Below, in pieces: positions 44,176 through 51,707 of a stretch of DNA of 64,000 nucleotides (within the stretch, counting starts at the first letter, position 1; every line of letters starts with the position of its first letter). A program made the position numbers and the translations under genes. Source of the DNA: Lentzea terrae (GTDB lineage Bacteria; Actinomycetota; Actinomycetes; Mycobacteriales; Pseudonocardiaceae); assembly GCF_003265345.1 (NCBI RefSeq), contig NZ_QFWW01000006.1, forward strand, positions 302,926 through 366,925. Direction: 5' to 3'. The notes below the pieces were generated by a model. It did no database searches. It was not told where the DNA came from and worked only from the letters and a program-made list of their open reading frames with translations.

Positions 44176-45546
44176 CTACGGGAAGAGCCGTTCCTGGGTC
44201 TGCGGGTTGTCGCGCTGCAGCGACGCGGCGCCTGCGACGGCCGGGTGGTCGAGCGCGAAGACGTCGAAGCCCCTGTTGATGTCGTTGGCGTAGATGAAGC
44301 CGTTGTGCCAGTAGGTGGACCAGGTGTTGGCGGCGATCGGGTCACCCGCGCGGTAGAAGCCGATCTCCACCGGGTTCGCCGGATCCGTCAGGTCCGCGAC
44401 GGTCGTGCCGCCGGTGTAGGCGGCGGAGACGAGGATGTCGCGATCGATGCCGGGCAGGTAGTTGAAGTTGTGCATGGTGCACACGCCGTTCTCGAAGCGT
44501 GGCAGCTTGTAGTGACCCAGCTCCGCTCCGGAAGCGACGTCGTAGGTCCACACCGCACCCTTTGTCGGTGGATCCTCCGCACGACAGCGTGGGATCACGC
44601 CACCACCGGCCTCGTCACCGAACGTCACGCGCTTGCCGTCCCAGGTGAACTGCGCCGAGTGCCACGCCTGCACCTGCGGTGTCGTCAGCGTGCGCAGCAC
44701 CTTGGGATGCGCCCGGTCGCTGATGTCCCAGATCTGGCCGACGCTCAGGCACGCGGCCGCGGCGAGGTTCGACGGAGCGAGCACCGTGATGTCGTGGCAG
44801 CCGGTGGTGGGCTGCAGCGCCGGGTTCGAGAACTCGAGCCGCGCCGGGTCGAACACCGGCACACCGGTCGTCGCCGGAGTCGAGACCACCCCGGCCTTGT
44901 CCGGGTTCTGCAGCGGCACGTGGATCACCGAGATCTTGCCGTGGAACTGCTGGCAGTGCGGCCCCATCGAGGTGGTGGTCAGCCCGTAGGACGAGACGTA
45001 GACGAACAGGCTGCCTTTACCCGCAGGCGCCAGCGTGTGGGTGTGCGAACCACAGTCTGTGCGCACCGAGGCGATGTGCTTGATGTTGGCGGGGTCGCTG
45101 ACGTCGAAGATCCGAACGCCCTCCCACGCCGCCGGGTTGGTCGCCGGCGTGTTGACGCTGTCGCACTCGGGCTTGCTCTGCGGCGTGTCGACCGAGGAGA
45201 ACAGCAGTCCGTTGTAGACCGACACGTCGCCCTGCCCGCCGTTGCACGGCTTGAAGGCGACCTGGTTGGCCGCAGTCGGGTTCGAGATGTCGATGACGCG
45301 GAAACCGCTGAAGGTGCCCGCGTAGGCGTAATTGCCTTCGAACGCGAGGTCGGACTGCGTTGCGGCGTCGACCTTGGGCAGGTTCTTCACCAGGGTCATG
45401 TTCGCGCTGTGCAGGTCCGGCGCACCGCCACCCGTGGGCGGATGCGTGCCGCCTTCGTCCGGGTCGTGCGCGCTGGCCGTCGCTGGGATCACCAGCACAC
45501 CGGCAACGAGGAGAGCGACGGTGGTCAGCCGCCGTATTCGGTTCAC
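44176..45546 (-). CDS. Secreted LVIVD-repeat protein, first of cluster
   Basis: 456 residues from GTG 45546 (GGGAG upstream). Sec signal (LTTVALLVAGVLVIPATASA), then LVIVD repeats (GFRVIDISNPTAANQVAFKP, VRIFDVSDPANIKHIASVRT, GQIWDISDRAHPKVLRTL, VADLTDPANPVEIGFYRAG). Cysteines and CHDITVL match the second protein, indicating duplication. The open frame to 45639 has no ribosome site and precedes the signal. Confidence 0.82.
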   Translation of the reverse strand: MNRIRRLTTVALLVAGVLVIPATASAHDPDEGGTHPPTGGGAPDLHSANMTLVKNLPKVDAATQSDLAFEGNYAYAGTFSGFRVIDISNPTAANQVAFKPCNGGQGDVSVYNGLLFSSVDTPQSKPECDSVNTPATNPAAWEGVRIFDVSDPANIKHIASVRTDCGSHTHTLAPAGKGSLFVYVSSYGLTTTSMGPHCQQFHGKISVIHVPLQNPDKAGVVSTPATTGVPVFDPARLEFSNPALQPTTGCHDITVLAPSNLAAAACLSVGQIWDISDRAHPKVLRTLTTPQVQAWHSAQFTWDGKRVTFGDEAGGGVIPRCRAEDPPTKGAVWTYDVASGAELGHYKLPRFENGVCTMHNFNYLPGIDRDILVSAAYTGGTTVADLTDPANPVEIGFYRAGDPIAANTWSTYWHNGFIYANDINRGFDVFALDHPAVAGAASLQRDNPQTQERLFP

Positions 45547-45750
45547 AGCAGGCCACTCCCTTCGGGGCAAGGGGGCAGCGCCATTGCTACCCCCATGAGG
45601 AGTAATCGACGCAAACCCCAACAGTGTGACCCGCATCACCCCAATGGGCTACTATCTTGCTTCGGATATTTTCGAGCGCGCGACAGTTGATTTGGTTGCC
45701 AGTTCAACCTGCCGTACGGCGATGAAGCATGGCTGCGTACAGGCCCTGCT

Positions 45751-46335
45751 TCAGGAAGCCGGACGAAGGCCGGCGAGAGTCACTGTCACAAGGCGACGAA
45801 CCGCGGCCTTCGAGGGCAAGGCGCCGGCTGCGGCGAGTGCATGGACGCAGTACGCCGCGAGTTCCGCAGGTGCAACGTCCCCTCTGACCTCTCCGGCCGC
45901 GGCGGCTTCGGCCAGCAGGTCGCGGATCATGTGACGAACCTGCTCCTGCGCGTGACCAACCTGCTCGTCGCGGTGCAGGAGGGCCACGAGATCGGTGTCG
46001 AAATGGCCGTGCGAGCCGTGCGAAATGGCGGCGAACGCTTCGAGAACGGCCTCGAGTCGCCTGGCGGGTCCGCTCGCCTGATCGCGAACCTCGGTCAGAT
46101 GGGCGAGATGGTGAGCGATGTGCTCTGCGTGCCAGGCATGCAGGATCGCCTCCACGTCCGGGAAGTACTTGTAGAGCGTGGCGCGGCCGATGCCCGTCTG
46201 CTCCGCGATCTGCGACATCGTCACATTGAGCAGACCGCGCTCGGCCACCAGCGCCGCGGTGGCGGCCAGAATCGCATGACGCACCTCGCGGCGGTGCGTC
46301 TCGATCGTCTCGTTCCACAGCTTCGGCACGAGCAC
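45751..46335 (-). CDS. TetR-family repressor
   Basis: 194 residues. HTH region AILAATAALVAERGLLNVTM with IGRATLYKYFPDVEAIL as recognition helix. Divergent to the two-gene membrane operon starting at 46397; a 10-bp inverted repeat in the shared promoter region is the likely operator. Histidines in LHAWHAEHIAHHLAHL are abundant and may reflect a metal or other ligand. Confidence 0.85.
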   Translation of the reverse strand: MLVPKLWNETIETHRREVRHAILAATAALVAERGLLNVTMSQIAEQTGIGRATLYKYFPDVEAILHAWHAEHIAHHLAHLTEVRDQASGPARRLEAVLEAFAAISHGSHGHFDTDLVALLHRDEQVGHAQEQVRHMIRDLLAEAAAAGEVRGDVAPAELAAYCVHALAAAGALPSKAAVRRLVTVTLAGLRPAS

Positions 46336-46347
46336 ATCCTACCGGAT

Positions 46348-46383
46348 CGAGACACTGCGTCTTGATAAATACACAGTGTCTCG
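46348..46383. promoter_or_regulatory. TetR operator in a divergent promoter
   Basis: CGAGACACTG (46348-46357) and CAGTGTCTCG (46374-46383) form a perfect 10-bp inverted repeat with 16 bases between. It lies between tetR (start 46335) and the small ORF at 46397, so one site could control both directions. Confidence 0.65.
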
Positions 46384-46396
46384 TAAACTGACGGAC

Positions 46397-46513
46397 ATGG
46401 CTGACACACCGCGGTGGGTGAAGATCATGGGCATCGTCATTGCCGTCGTGATCGTGTTGTTCCTCGTAGTGCTCGCGCTCCCCATCGAGCACGGCCCAGG
46501 CATGCACCGATGA
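46397..46513 (+). CDS. 38-residue single-span membrane microprotein
   Basis: ATG 46397 encodes MADTPRWVKIMGIVIAVVIV then LFLVVLALPIEHGPGMHR. The stop overlaps the next ATG as ATGA, which argues for real coupled translation. One membrane helix with a short external His/Met tail (EHGPGMHR). It likely acts with the membrane protein encoded next. Confidence 0.65.
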   Translation: MADTPRWVKIMGIVIAVVIVLFLVVLALPIEHGPGMHR

Positions 46514-46989
46514 GGCCGCGCCTGCGCAAGCTCGCCCTGACCGCGCACATCGCGTCCTCGGTGGGTTGGTTCGGCGCCGTGCTCACGTTTCTCGCCATGG
46601 CAGTGGTCGGACTGACCACTCAGGACGATCGCGTCGCGCGCGCCGCCAACCTGATCGCGGAACCAGTCGTCTGGTACGTGGTCTTGCCGTTCGCGATCGC
46701 GTCGTTGTTGACCGGGCTGGTCTCGTCGCTCGGCTCCGCGTGGGGCCTGTTCCGGCACTATTGGGTGATCTTCAAGCTGGTGCTGAACGTGTTCGCCACC
46801 GTGGTGCTGCTCATCTACACGCGAACGGTGGACCGCTTCGCCGCCGTCGCGGCGGACCCGGCTTCAGACCTCGCGCCGTTGCGGTCGCCGACCTTCGTCG
46901 TACACGCCGGTGGAGCGCTCGTGGTGCTGATGGTGGCGTTGGTGCTCGCGGTCTACAAGCCGCGCGGCGTGACCGGGCTCAGGATTTGA
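46510..46989 (+). CDS. DUF2269-like four-span membrane protein
   Basis: 159 residues with four membrane segments and HIASSVGWFGAVLTFLAMAV near the start. A His in the first helix and another at FVVHAGGALVVLMVAL are typical of small DUF2269-like, possibly heme-binding, proteins. Second gene of a TetR-controlled operon. Its 3' end overlaps the end of the convergent tetR at 46979 by 11 bases. Confidence 0.65.
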   Translation: MRPRLRKLALTAHIASSVGWFGAVLTFLAMAVVGLTTQDDRVARAANLIAEPVVWYVVLPFAIASLLTGLVSSLGSAWGLFRHYWVIFKLVLNVFATVVLLIYTRTVDRFAAVAADPASDLAPLRSPTFVVHAGGALVVLMVALVLAVYKPRGVTGLRI

Positions 46990-47554
46990 GGGCGGGCAGC
47001 AGGGTCGCTTCCAGCACGTCGGCTGCGTCCTCCGCCTGGAGCTGTCCGGTGTTGACGTCCTCCGCGGCTGCGTGCAGCAAGCTGTAGACGGTGGTCACGA
47101 GCCAGTTCATCGGCAGGTCGGCCCGGATCACGCCTTCCCGCTGACCCCGCGCGAGCAGTCCCTCGACGTGGTCGACGACCTCGCGGTGGCGTTGCCGAAG
47201 CCGGACCGGGCCGAGCTCGCGCTGGGCGAGGTCGAACAGCTTGCGGTGCTTGTCGAGCACCTGCCAGGACGTCCGCAGCAACCGCCGGAGCGCCTCGACG
47301 GGAGAGCCTTCCTCCGGCGCGGCAGTCTTGATGACCTCGCCGGCCTCGGCGATCGTCCGGTTCAGGACCGCCTCCAGCAGCACCTCGCGTGACGCGAAGT
47401 GGGCGTAGAGCGTGACCCGGCCGACGCCGGCGGCGCGCGCGATCGCCGCCATGCTCGCCTGCGGATCCTCGGTGAACAGCACCAGGGCAGCGTCGAGAAT
47501 GGCGGCGATGTTGCGTTCGGCGTCGGCGCGGCGCCGGGTCTCCGTGGTGGCCAC
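46979..47554 (-). CDS. TetR-family repressor downstream of an MFS gene
   Basis: 191 residues. HTH NIAAILDAALVLFTEDPQAS with VGRVTLYAHFASREVLLEAV. It begins 15 bases after the MFS stop, so both are in one operon and the repressor probably acts on the tandem dyads upstream of the MFS gene. Confidence 0.85.
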   Translation of the reverse strand: MATTETRRRADAERNIAAILDAALVLFTEDPQASMAAIARAAGVGRVTLYAHFASREVLLEAVLNRTIAEAGEVIKTAAPEEGSPVEALRRLLRTSWQVLDKHRKLFDLAQRELGPVRLRQRHREVVDHVEGLLARGQREGVIRADLPMNWLVTTVYSLLHAAAEDVNTGQLQAEDAADVLEATLLPALKS

Positions 47555-47569
47555 GACCGAAGCCTACGG

Positions 47570-48976
47570 TCAGTGCGCGAACACCGGACCGTCCGTCGCG
47601 GGCGGACGGCCTGCCGGAACGAGCAGCGTCGCCCCGATCGCGATGACGACTGCCGCGATCGCGGTCGCGGTGAAGGCGGCACCGAAGCCGCCGATCGGAC
47701 CTCCACCGCCCTGCAGGCTCTGAGCCGCGATGGTCGACACGAGCGCGATGCCGAGCGTGGCGCCCAGCTCGTGCCCGGTGTTGATCAGGCCGGAGGTCGT
47801 TCCGGCGTCGTGCGGACCGGTGTGCGCCATCGCGGTGGTCGTCGCCGTGACGAACGTGGCCCCGAGCCCCAGACCGGAAATCAGGAAGCCGGGCAGGACG
47901 GCCGTCAGAGCGTTTCCGGAGGGCGGCACCTGAGCCAGCAGCACCGCGCCCACCGCGGCGAGGCCGAAACCGGCGGCAACGGCCGGTCGTCCGCCGAACC
48001 GGTTCACGACGCGGACGCCGATGTGGGTGCCGAGCCCGATCACCAGCGCGACCGGCAGGAAGATCAGGCCGGTCTCCAGCGCGTCGAGCCGCAGCACGTG
48101 CTGCAGGTATTGGGAGTTGAGGAAGAAGTTGGCCAGCAGCAGGCCGGATGCGGCCAGCATGACCAGGTTGCCCGCCACCACCGGGCGGCGGGTCAGCAAC
48201 TCCAGCCGGACCAGCGGCTCGGCGACCCGGCGTTCGACGACGACGAACACCACGAGCAACGCCAAGCCAGCAGCCAGGAAGTACGGAGTGCTGCCACCAA
48301 CCCAGCCCGTGTCACCCGCACGCACCAACGCGTAGATCAACGCGCCGACAGCCAGCACCGCGACCAAAGCACCCGGCACGTCGATCTTCCCCGGCGTCCG
48401 TCCACTTCGGCCGGACGGCACCAGTCGCGGCAGCAGCACGGCGACGAAGATGCCAACGGGCACGTTGATGAAGAACACCCACTCCCAGCCTGGCCCGGCC
48501 GTGAACAGACCGCCCAGCAGGACTCCGACCGCGGCACCCGCGCCGGCGATAGCGGCCCACACGCCGAGTGCGCGGTTGCGTTCCGCGCCGTGGAAGGTCG
48601 TGGTGACGATCGACATCGCCGCCGGGGACAGCAGCGCCGCACCGACGCCTTGAACCGCACGTGCCGCCACCAGCGTGGTCGCGCTTTCCGCCAGCCCTGA
48701 GGCCAGCGACGCGAGCGTGAACACGGCCAGCCCGGCCAGGAACACGCCTCGTCGGCTGATCGTGTCGGCCAGGCGGCCGCCCAGCAGCATCAGCCCGCCG
48801 AAGCACAGCGTGTACGCCGTGACCACCCACGTCAGCGCGGCGCGGTCCAGTGCGAGCTCGGTCGCGATCACCGGGAGCGCGACGTTCACGACCGTCACGT
48901 CCAGGATCACCATGAACTGGGCCAGGCACAGCAGCACCAGCACCCACCAGTTCGTTCGCACGGCCGTCTGACTCAT
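47570..48976 (-). CDS. MFS transporter, DHA2 (EmrB/QacA) family
   Basis: 468 residues from ATG 48976; the ATG six bases earlier is also in frame. 14 membrane segments, FMVILDVTVVNVALPVIATE in helix 1, motif A GGRLADTISRRGVF, motif C region GAAVGVLLGGLFTAG. Drug or metabolite efflux. First gene of the MFS-tetR operon, preceded by two strong dyads. Confidence 0.9.
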   Translation of the reverse strand: MSQTAVRTNWWVLVLLCLAQFMVILDVTVVNVALPVIATELALDRAALTWVVTAYTLCFGGLMLLGGRLADTISRRGVFLAGLAVFTLASLASGLAESATTLVAARAVQGVGAALLSPAAMSIVTTTFHGAERNRALGVWAAIAGAGAAVGVLLGGLFTAGPGWEWVFFINVPVGIFVAVLLPRLVPSGRSGRTPGKIDVPGALVAVLAVGALIYALVRAGDTGWVGGSTPYFLAAGLALLVVFVVVERRVAEPLVRLELLTRRPVVAGNLVMLAASGLLLANFFLNSQYLQHVLRLDALETGLIFLPVALVIGLGTHIGVRVVNRFGGRPAVAAGFGLAAVGAVLLAQVPPSGNALTAVLPGFLISGLGLGATFVTATTTAMAHTGPHDAGTTSGLINTGHELGATLGIALVSTIAAQSLQGGGGPIGGFGAAFTATAIAAVVIAIGATLLVPAGRPPATDGPVFAH

Positions 48977-48986
48977 GCCCACTCCC

Positions 48987-49012
48987 TAAGTCGAACACTC
49001 ATGTTCGACTTA
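48987..49012 (-). promoter_or_regulatory. TetR operator 1 (tandem)
   Basis: TAAGTCGAAC-N6-GTTCGACTTA, a perfect 10-bp inverted repeat, ten bases before the MFS ATG. Confidence 0.75.
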
Positions 49013-49032
49013 AGCTACACCGAGTCCGACTC

Positions 49033-49058
49033 TAAATCGAACAGCGGTGTTCAACTTA
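49033..49058. promoter_or_regulatory. TetR operator 2 (tandem)
   Basis: TAAATCGAAC-N6-GTTCAACTTA, the same dyad with two changes, exactly 46 bases from operator 1. It lies on the side of the divergent BlaI copy 2 gene and may also affect it. Confidence 0.7.
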
Positions 49059-49113
49059 GTGAGGCGCCTCATCGACCAGGCATACTTCTCGTCCTGCGGG
49101 AAGGACGTGAGGG

Positions 49114-49476
49114 ATGCACGGACTCGGTGAGCTGGAAGCTGCGGTGATGGACGTGCTGTGGCACGCCCGAGAGCCGCTCAAGGTGCGCCAGGTGTGGGAA
49201 CGGCTGGACACCGGCAAACAACTGGCCTACACCACCGTGCTCACCGTGCTGGACAACCTGCACCGCAAGGACTGGGTGGCGCGCGAACTCGAAGGCAAGG
49301 CCTACTGGTACCAGCCCACGATCAGCCGGGCAGAAGCCGCCACGAACGCCGTCCGTGACGTGCTTCTCGCATCTGGCGACCCGGAAGCGGCACTGCTGCA
49401 CTTCGCACAGTCCGCGACCGCCGAGGAGTCGGCGGTGCTGCGCAAGGCGTTGCGCAGGAAAGCCTCGGGAAGATGA
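49114..49476 (+). CDS. BlaI/MecI/CopY-family repressor, copy 2
   Basis: 120 residues, clearly paralogous to copy 1 (LGELEAAVMDVLWHAREPLK, YTTVLTVLDNLHRKDWVARE, near-identical recognition helix), so both likely bind the same dyad. It overlaps the M56 gene as ATGA. No TACTA-N7-TAGTA dyad lies in its promoter; instead two TetR dyads are nearby. Confidence 0.9.
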   Translation: MHGLGELEAAVMDVLWHAREPLKVRQVWERLDTGKQLAYTTVLTVLDNLHRKDWVARELEGKAYWYQPTISRAEAATNAVRDVLLASGDPEAALLHFAQSATAEESAVLRKALRRKASGR

Positions 49477-50405
49477 CAGTCGCGCTGGCGCTGCTGCTCG
49501 GGTCCGCCGTGATGGGCTGTCTGGGGCCACAGCTCCTGCGCCGGCTCGGCGACCCCGTGGTGGCCCTGGTCGCGTGGATCACCTCGGTCGTCACGGTGAT
49601 GATCACCTCGACGATGGCCGTGGTGCTGCTCCTGCTGCCCGAGCACGGCCTCGCCGTCCTCGACACGCTGCACCACTGCTGGGAATCGGTGCGGCACGGC
49701 ACCACACCCACGATCGAAGTGATCAGCGGCCTGACCGGTGGCGCGCTGCTGACCGCTCTGCTGGTCCGGCTGACGGTCGTTGGCGCCCGCGTTGCCCGGC
49801 AACGTGCCCGCGCCCGCGAGGACCACCTCTCGATGCTGCGCGTTGCCGGTCGGCGCGAAGCCGGCGCACACCCGACGGTGTGGCTCGAGCACGACCGCCC
49901 ACTGGCGTTCAGCCTCGCGGGAAAACCCGGCGTCGTGGTCGCCACGGAAGGACTGCACCGCCACCTGTCCCCCGCCGAGGTCGACGCCGTGCTCGACCAC
50001 GAGCGAGCACACCTCGACGGACGCCACCATCTGCTGGTCGCCGCCGCGGACGCGGTAGCCGCCACGCTTCCGGTCCTGCCGCTGTTCAAGCGAGCGACGA
50101 CGACGATCCGCGAACTCGTCGAGATGGCCGCCGACCTGGCCGCCGCACGCACCCACGGCGCCGACACCGTCCGTGCCGCCCTGGTGCGCGTGTCGTGCCA
50201 CGGCGCTCCGAACTCCGCGCTCGCCATGGGCAGGGACTCGCTGGAGACGCGACTCGACCGCCTGCAGCGGCACCGCCGGATCCCGAACGGCGCGCGCAGA
50301 CTGCTTTCCTGTGGGATCGCCGGCGTCACCGCGATGACACTCCCCGTCGTCACCGCGTCCGCGGCGTTGATGGCAGTGATGCTGCTGGCATGCCTGCCGA
50401 ACTGA
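49473..50405 (+). CDS. M56-family membrane metallopeptidase, copy 2
   Basis: 310 residues, parallel to copy 1 over the whole length. HExxH zinc motif in VLDHERAHLDGRHHLL, four membrane segments, no extracellular sensor domain. Expected to relieve repression by its BlaI partner. The 3' end overlaps the convergent membrane protein gene by 56 bases. Confidence 0.85.
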   Translation: MTVALALLLGSAVMGCLGPQLLRRLGDPVVALVAWITSVVTVMITSTMAVVLLLLPEHGLAVLDTLHHCWESVRHGTTPTIEVISGLTGGALLTALLVRLTVVGARVARQRARAREDHLSMLRVAGRREAGAHPTVWLEHDRPLAFSLAGKPGVVVATEGLHRHLSPAEVDAVLDHERAHLDGRHHLLVAAADAVAATLPVLPLFKRATTTIRELVEMAADLAAARTHGADTVRAALVRVSCHGAPNSALAMGRDSLETRLDRLQRHRRIPNGARRLLSCGIAGVTAMTLPVVTASAALMAVMLLACLPN

Positions 50406-51387
50406 CGGTCGCCAGCAACCCGTTGGCGGCACCGGCGAGTCCAGCGAGCACGACCGCGCCCGCCCACAGCGACACCGGCCAGCGCAGCGCGTCGGCCAGT
50501 GCAAGTCCGGCGAGCTGACCGGCCCACACCAGCGCCGCCACGCCACCGGCGACGATCGGCAGCGCGGTCTGCACGCGTGCGGGCAAGAGGTCGGCGACAA
50601 CGGCACCCGCAGTGGCGCCGAGAGCGCCGGCCACCGGAATCCAGGGGAATCCGACGACGGCGACCGGCAGCCACGCAATGGGTCCAACCAGGACGGTCAC
50701 GGGTGCAGCGAAGCGCTCCCGGCCGCGCAGCATCAGCAGCAACGGCAAGGTGAACAGCACCGTTGTCACGAGATAGCCGCTCAAGCCGGCGATGACCGGC
50801 ATCTCAGCTTCGAGATGTCCCGCCGTGCCTTCAGGAGTGGGGACGAACGACTCGACCACGGCCGGCATCGGGAACGGCGACGTGTACTGCAAGAAGAACG
50901 CGACGAGAGTGGTGGACAGCGTCAGCGACAGCACGGCCGCCGCCGTCCACGGCTTGTCCTCACGAAGTACACCGCTCGCCCGAAGAGGACTGCTCAGCAT
51001 GAGCAACCCACCCGCGCCGAGCATCAGGTGACTCGGGCTGACCAGTGCGTCGACCGCGACCTCGATCCCGAAGACCTCGTGCCACAGCAGATCTGCGACT
51101 CCACCCACCCCGAACACGAGCACACCGGCCGCCGCACCGCGATACCCGCGCGGCAGGCCGCTGAACAGCGAGCGCCCCGCGCGGCGAGACTGCCACGCGA
51201 GCAGCCCGATCCATCCGGCCATGGCCGCGAACCCCGCATAAAGCGCCCCATGCCACGGCGTGAAGAAGCTCTCCAGTTCCGGCACGTTGAAGTGCGCCCA
51301 GCCGTCGCTCACCAACGCGACCACAAGCCAGACCCCGATCGCCCCGGTGATCAGATCACGGCGTCGCGCATCGGTCCAGATCGACAT
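50350..51387 (-). CDS. Polytopic membrane protein, copy B (shared with 32633-33631)
   Basis: 345 residues, about nine membrane segments. VSDGWAHFNVPE, FFTPWHGALYAGF, LLWHEVFGIEVAVDALVSPS and HLMLGAGGLLMLSS match copy A motif for motif. It carries both a CsoR-type and a BlaI-type dyad upstream. Function unknown; conserved His/Trp near membrane faces suggest a metal or heme site. The last ~18 codons overlap the end of the M56 gene on the other strand. Confidence 0.65.
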   Translation of the reverse strand: MSIWTDARRRDLITGAIGVWLVVALVSDGWAHFNVPELESFFTPWHGALYAGFAAMAGWIGLLAWQSRRAGRSLFSGLPRGYRGAAAGVLVFGVGGVADLLWHEVFGIEVAVDALVSPSHLMLGAGGLLMLSSPLRASGVLREDKPWTAAAVLSLTLSTTLVAFFLQYTSPFPMPAVVESFVPTPEGTAGHLEAEMPVIAGLSGYLVTTVLFTLPLLLMLRGRERFAAPVTVLVGPIAWLPVAVVGFPWIPVAGALGATAGAVVADLLPARVQTALPIVAGGVAALVWAGQLAGLALADALRWPVSLWAGAVVLAGLAGAANGLLATVSSAGMPAASLPSTPRTR

Positions 51388-51429
51388 GCCCGCCTCCTTC
51401 CCTCGATACGGGCTAGGGGTATCTAGCCT

Positions 51430-51444
51430 TACCCCTACCGGGTA
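51430..51444 (-). promoter_or_regulatory. CsoR-type operator before membrane protein copy B
   Basis: TACCCCTACCGGGTA, an exact TACCC-N5-GGGTA dyad, 42 bases before the start. A second, weaker copy (TACGG-N5-GGGTA) lies at 51407-51421. Confidence 0.65.
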
Positions 51445-51473
51445 TCCACGTCAAGCCCAGAGGCGGTCGAACC

Positions 51474-51490
51474 CACTATGCGGAGTAGTA
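51474..51490 (-). promoter_or_regulatory. BlaI-type operator, site 12
   Basis: CACTA-N7-TAGTA, one mismatch, 86 bases before membrane protein copy B and 29 bases beyond the CsoR-type dyad. Confidence 0.6.
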
Positions 51491-51707
51491 CGAAGGCAAT
51501 CAAAGCGGTGACCAACTACGGCGGAGAGTACGAATCTGAATCGTTGACTATTACGCCTGTTGCAGTACAAGGCGTCGCGCGCCCGCGTCTTGGCGGCGAG
51601 AAACCCTCACATCGGCCCTACCGCGATAGCGGCTCCGTCATGAATTTTTGCTGCCGTACCACCGCATGTACTGACGTTCGACCAACCCCTGCATGGGAGA
51701 ACCGAGC
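51491..51707. other. Intergenic stretch before the anchor-type LVIVD gene
   Basis: About 215 bases with no gene recognised. It must hold the promoter of the following gene; no clear -35/-10 pair was identified by eye. Confidence 0.4.

Noticed and set aside
42366..44279. 637-residue open frame on the plus strand
   Set aside because: Antisense shadow of the LVIVD genes, with Val/Gly/Arg-rich composition typical of shadows.
45650..45666. TACTA half-site upstream of the first LVIVD gene, taken at first for a BlaI-type box
   Set aside because: The other half reads TCGGA after seven bases, so no dyad exists.
49060..49071. Perfect 12-bp palindrome TGAGGCGCCTCA before BlaI copy 2
   Set aside because: A short GC-rich palindrome with no second copy in the window; could be chance.
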